From the NCBI RefSeq assembly GCF_030818255.1, contig NZ_JAUTAG010000001.1, positions 2,108,001-2,172,000 on the forward strand: a stretch of 64,000 bases of DNA. Direction: 5' to 3'. The DNA comes from Microbacterium sp. SORGH_AS_0969 (GTDB taxonomy: Bacteria; Actinomycetota; Actinomycetes; Actinomycetales; Microbacteriaceae). Made by a program: the position numbers and the translations under genes. The notes beneath the pieces are model-generated. The model was given only the letters and a program-made list of their open reading frames with translations. It did no database searches and was not told the DNA's origin. Positions 60,840 to 64,000 of this stretch are shown one piece after another (within the stretch, counting starts at the first letter, position 1; every line of letters starts with the position of its first letter).

Positions 60840-61895
60840 ATGACCCTTCGTCGTGCCCTCCTGGTGGCCGCTGTCGCAACTTCCGTCGTCCTCACGTTGC
60901 CCGCGTGCGCGGGACTGAACGATCCTTCCGACGTCGACTCCCTGGTCGCCGAAGGGTCGTCGTTGTCGTCGGCCTCCCCGACGACCCCGACGACCCCGAC
61001 GACCGACGCTGCGACCGTTTCCGTGCCGCTCGTTCATTCGCCCTCGGGCGGTCTGCGTCTGTACACCACCATCTCCGTAGGCGGCGGCGCGCCTTTCCTC
61101 GTCATGCTCGACACGGGGTCGACCGGACTGTTCGTGGAGCCCGGTGTCGTCGGGCCCGAGGTGACGAAGACCTCGACGCCGTTCAAGGTCGGCTATGTCA
61201 GCGACTCGCTCGAGACCGACCTCGCGACGGGATCCTTCTCGATCGGCGGTGTGCAGACGACGCAGGACATCACCTTCGGCATCGTCACGACGAAACAGAC
61301 AGAGGCGATCTACGGCACCGAGGCCCAGGGCATCATGGGTGTGGCCCCTGTCGCCGCCGAGACGGCGTCTGCGGGCCTGCTCTCCCCGTTCGTGCAATTG
61401 CCCGCCCCCTACGACCAGGGCTTCCAGGTCGACATCTCGGCGACGGACTCGGGCACCCTGCAGATCGGTCGCCCGACCCCGTCGGCCCAGACCGTCACCA
61501 CCCCGCTGTCGACGGTGCCTTCGCCTGCGTCCATGAGCGGCACGACGTTCTACAACAAGGACGTCACGCTGTGCTGGACGGTGGGCTCGAATGCGGCGAA
61601 CTGCGGCCCGACCGATCTCGACACCGGGGCGCCCAAGGGGATGTTCGACACTTCGGTGGCCGGAGACCTGACCGTCGATTCGGGCATCGTCGCCCCCGGA
61701 CAGACACTTGCCGTTTCCACGCCCGCGGGGGCACCGCTCTGGACGGTCACGACGGGCGGCACCGATGCGCAGAACAAGTTCGACGTCAATTCCCTGGCGA
61801 ACGGCACGCTCTACAACACCGGTCTCGGTTTCTATTACGCCCAGGTGGTCGGCTTCGACTGGGTCGCCGGAGAGCTTCAGCTGACTCCCCAGTGA
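60840..61895 (+). CDS. secreted lipoprotein with pepsin-like (A1-type) aspartic protease motifs
   Basis: A 351-residue protein. The signal peptide ends in a lipobox LPAC (Cys 23), followed by a Ser/Thr/Pro-rich linker to about residue 58. Two aspartic-protease motifs follow: LVMLDTGSTGLFVEP (Asp 91) and TDLDTGAPKGMF (Asp 261), about 170 residues apart as in bilobal pepsins. GIMGVAP near residue 164 recalls the GILGLG motif of the family, and Cys 245 and Cys 255 could form a disulphide. A bacterial pepsin-like enzyme is uncommon. Activity is inferred from motifs. Confidence 0.75.
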   Translation: MTLRRALLVAAVATSVVLTLPACAGLNDPSDVDSLVAEGSSLSSASPTTPTTPTTDAATVSVPLVHSPSGGLRLYTTISVGGGAPFLVMLDTGSTGLFVEPGVVGPEVTKTSTPFKVGYVSDSLETDLATGSFSIGGVQTTQDITFGIVTTKQTEAIYGTEAQGIMGVAPVAAETASAGLLSPFVQLPAPYDQGFQVDISATDSGTLQIGRPTPSAQTVTTPLSTVPSPASMSGTTFYNKDVTLCWTVGSNAANCGPTDLDTGAPKGMFDTSVAGDLTVDSGIVAPGQTLAVSTPAGAPLWTVTTGGTDAQNKFDVNSLANGTLYNTGLGFYYAQVVGFDWVAGELQLTPQ

Positions 61896-61925
61896 CCTGC
61901 TCGGCTCGGGCTCATGACTCCTGCG

Positions 61926-63059
61926 TCAGTCGTCGGAGAGCATCCGCGGGAGGTAACCGAGAGTGTCAAGCCGCCGGATGAGCCGCGTTGCCAAGGGGCC
62001 GCGCGACAGGGACAGTCGATAGAACCGCGGTCCTTCCTCGGCGTATTGCAGGAGGTTGCGCTCGCGGAGTCCCCGGATGAAACGAGAACGCTGAGCGGCG
62101 CTGCCGCGGATGACGTCCTCGAGATCGCCGGCCTTCACGACACCGCGCTCCAAGGTCACGCGCAAAGCGGCATGAGCCTCACGGCTGACCACACCGTCGC
62201 GCAGGAGGCTGTCGAGCGCGGGGCCGACGAGATGGTCGATGACGAACTCGTGACGCTGTAGCTCGATCAATCGAGCGATATCGTCACGGATGCCGCTCAC
62301 GAAGAACTCCGCCCAGGCGATTGTCCCGTCGGCGGTCAGGCTGTCCGCTCGTTCGAGTGCAGAGATGTAGGCGTCACGATCGTTGCCGAACACCGCCGTC
62401 GGGTTGAGAGCGCTGTAACCCCGTGTGGCGAAGATCGTCTTGCGGAGCATCGCATAGGTGAAGAGGCGAGAGACGCGCCCATTGCCGTTGCGGAACGGGT
62501 GGATCCAGACGAACCGGTGGTGCGCGATCGCGATCTGCAGCATCTGTTCGTGGAGAGGGCGCTCCGCGTTGGCGAAGTCGAGCAAGGCCGACATCTCGGC
62601 GTGCACGGTTACCCAGCTCGGGGGCACGTGCGTCGATTCCGTGATCGCCACGTCTACCTTTCGGTAGGAACCTGGTGTCGGATCTCCCTCGCGAACGAGG
62701 CCGTCCACCGTGCGGCGGTGGATCTCGCGGATAAGGGTATGCGTGAGTGCGGCTTCGGCGGGCAAGCTATCGATGAACCGGGCGGTCTCGGCGATGTTCT
62801 TGATCTCGCTGAGTTGATCCGCGGTGGACGATATGCCGCTCTCGATCTGATCCAAGGCGTCGTATACCGTCGTGTGGTTCCCCTCGATCCGCGCCGACAC
62901 CACGCTCATCACGAAGTCGAACAGTCTGTGCAGCTCGAGGTAGGTGTCGCGCGGGGTGTCACCTGTTCCGATGTCGGAGCGGAGCCGTTCGATCTCGAAG
63001 AGAATCGCCACGAGTTGTGACTCGAAGTCCAGACGTGGAATCACGTACTTGTCTGTCAT
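61926..63059 (-). CDS. Fic-domain protein (class II, self-inhibited AMP-transferase type)
   Basis: A 377-residue protein. An N-terminal helix carries the inhibitory motif SARIEG (Ser 55 to Gly 60), which places it in class II; the active-site loop HPFRNGNGR starts at His 187. A C-terminal winged-helix-like region (residues about 290-377) follows. It should transfer AMP or a similar group to a protein target. ATG 63059 is taken; a GTG 13 codons upstream is possible. Local sequence is somewhat less GC-rich than neighbours, and the upstream region contains repeats, suggesting acquisition. Confidence 0.9.
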   Translation of the reverse strand: MTDKYVIPRLDFESQLVAILFEIERLRSDIGTGDTPRDTYLELHRLFDFVMSVVSARIEGNHTTVYDALDQIESGISSTADQLSEIKNIAETARFIDSLPAEAALTHTLIREIHRRTVDGLVREGDPTPGSYRKVDVAITESTHVPPSWVTVHAEMSALLDFANAERPLHEQMLQIAIAHHRFVWIHPFRNGNGRVSRLFTYAMLRKTIFATRGYSALNPTAVFGNDRDAYISALERADSLTADGTIAWAEFFVSGIRDDIARLIELQRHEFVIDHLVGPALDSLLRDGVVSREAHAALRVTLERGVVKAGDLEDVIRGSAAQRSRFIRGLRERNLLQYAEEGPRFYRLSLSRGPLATRLIRRLDTLGYLPRMLSDD

Positions 63060-63090
63060 GGCTTGCTCACTTGCGGATAGAGGGCAAACT

Positions 63091-63164
63091 ACTTGCACTT
63101 AGTGCGCCGAGTTCCCTGTCTTTGCGGTACTAAAGCGCTCACGCCGCGCCGAGTTATTTGCACT
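63091..63164. repeat. short direct repeats upstream of the fic gene
   Basis: ACTTGCACT (63091-63099) and ATTTGCACT (63156-63164) are direct repeats 65 bp apart, and CGCCGAGTT occurs beside both. The 160-bp region between fic and menB is AT-rich for this genome. These may be binding sites for a regulator of fic; no other structure was seen. Confidence 0.45.
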
Positions 63165-63220
63165 CACCGTACTGTAGAACTTGCGTGCACCGTATCCGCA
63201 ACGTGCGCAGGGAGGTTCCG

Positions 63221-64000
63221 ATGACCGTCTCCGAGCTGTTCGACCCCGCCGAGTGGACTCTCGCGCCCGGTGCCGAGCGATACACCGACATCACCGCGCA
63301 CGTCACCCACGACGGGAGGATCGCGCGCATCGCGTTCGACCGCCCCGAGGTGCGTAACGCCTTCCGCCCGCACACCGTCGACGAGCTGTACACGGCCCTC
63401 GACATCGCGCGGCAGGACCACCGCATCGGCGTCGTCCTGCTCACCGGCAACGGCCCGAGCCCGAAGGACGGCGGCTGGGCCTTCTGCTCGGGCGGTGACC
63501 AGCGGATCCGCGGGCGAGACGGCTACAAGTACTCGCACGAGGAGCACGTCGTACACGACCCCGGTCGCGCCGGACGCCTGCACATCCTCGAGGTGCAGCG
63601 TCTCATCCGCTTCATGCCGAAGGTCGTCATCGCCGTGGTGCCCGGGTGGGCGGCGGGCGGCGGGCACTCGCTCAACGTCGTCTGCGACCTCTCGATCGCC
63701 AGCGCCGAGCACGGTCGTTTCAAGCAGACGGATGCCGATGTCGGCTCGTTCGACGCCGGTTACGGCTCCGCCTACTTCGCGCGCCAGATCGGGCAGAAGT
63801 TCGCGCGAGAGGTCTTCTTCCTCGCGGAGGAGTACTCGGCGCAGCGCGCGTACGAGTTGGGGGCGGTCAACCGCGTCGTGCCCCACGCCGACCTCGAGCG
63901 CGAGGCCATCGCGATGGCCCGCACGATCCTGACCAAGTCGCCGACGGCGATCCGCATGCTGAAGTTCGCGTTCAACGCGGTCGACGACGGGCTCGTCGGG
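63221..64000 (+). CDS. menB: 1,4-dihydroxy-2-naphthoyl-CoA synthase (3' end outside window)
   Basis: A crotonase-fold enzyme, open to the window end (260 codons seen, about 300 expected). ARIAFDRPEVRNAFRPHTVDEL, VVLLTGNGPSPKDGGWAFCSGGDQRIRG, then AVVPGWAAGGGHSLNVVCDLSIAS and QTDADVGSFDAGYGSAYFARQIG (with the conserved Asp and Tyr of MenB) are diagnostic. ATG 63221 is preceded by GGAGG. It performs ring closure in menaquinone synthesis downstream of menC. Confidence 0.94.
   Translation, partial: MTVSELFDPAEWTLAPGAERYTDITAHVTHDGRIARIAFDRPEVRNAFRPHTVDELYTALDIARQDHRIGVVLLTGNGPSPKDGGWAFCSGGDQRIRGRDGYKYSHEEHVVHDPGRAGRLHILEVQRLIRFMPKVVIAVVPGWAAGGGHSLNVVCDLSIASAEHGRFKQTDADVGSFDAGYGSAYFARQIGQKFAREVFFLAEEYSAQRAYELGAVNRVVPHADLEREAIAMARTILTKSPTAIRMLKFAFNAVDDGLVG

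Overview
The window comes from a high-GC Gram-positive actinobacterium. Gene content, coding style (many GTG starts, 4-bp ATGA/GTGA overlaps, very high third-position GC) and marker genes (archaeal-type AspRS, bS22-type ribosomal protein, F420-type LLM oxidoreductases, menaquinone genes, an actinobacterial Ccs cytochrome c operon) point to the family Microbacteriaceae, most likely Microbacterium. This assignment rests on recognised protein style, not on a database search. No rRNA, tRNA, CRISPR array or prophage was seen.

Layout, first half. 0-7 kb is an iron-siderophore locus: two siderophore-interacting flavoproteins, a FecCD/FatB-type ABC importer, and a DtxR/IdeR-like operator between the divergent units. 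7-10 kb holds an AlkA-like glycosylase, a receiver-less winged-helix regulator preceded by a probable leaderless Cys-rich leader peptide, a small GNAT protein and two acidic small proteins. 10-14.5 kb is sbcD-sbcC. 14.5-25 kb carries an MFS transporter broken by a one-base frameshift, a nucleoside phosphorylase, an aldo/keto reductase, nadE and a three-domain RecB-like nuclease/helicase whose 3' end is duplicated downstream. 25-34 kb is housekeeping: upp, tadA, proC, the Ktr/Trk potassium system, an ArsR regulator, a small HTH protein plus bS22, rhodanese, glutaredoxin and Dabb proteins.

Layout, second half. 33.9-45.4 kb is the most unusual metabolic region. It contains a MalK-like ABC protein that has lost its catalytic residues, aspS, a sugar/nucleoside-type importer with no working local ATPase (one permease frameshifted), a divergent nucleoside hydrolase, and a tightly overlapping four-gene operon. 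That operon encodes a Rossmann-like protein, an SAH-hydrolase homologue lacking three catalytic histidines, an amidohydrolase and a flavin monooxygenase. 46-51.7 kb is DedA followed by the cytochrome c maturation operon (phosphatase, TlpA, CcdA, ResB, CcsB). 51.8-52.9 kb is a DUF559-type nuclease gene bounded by two long palindromes whose outer arms are perfect 23-bp inverted repeats. 53-59 kb is a TetR-controlled YhgE/Pip plus MMPL pair, the MMPL protein having a degenerate ABC-like tail. 59-64 kb has menC, an LLM oxidoreductase, a pepsin-like aspartic protease lipoprotein, a class II Fic protein and the start of menB.

Recurrent theme: long, near-perfect intergenic palindromes of several sequence families sit mostly at convergent gene ends. 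Some look like bidirectional terminators; one pair brackets a nuclease gene and may be a mobile cassette. Two genes (MFS transporter, sugar permease) carry one-base frameshifts at short G/C runs, so either recent decay or consensus errors in the assembly should be considered.
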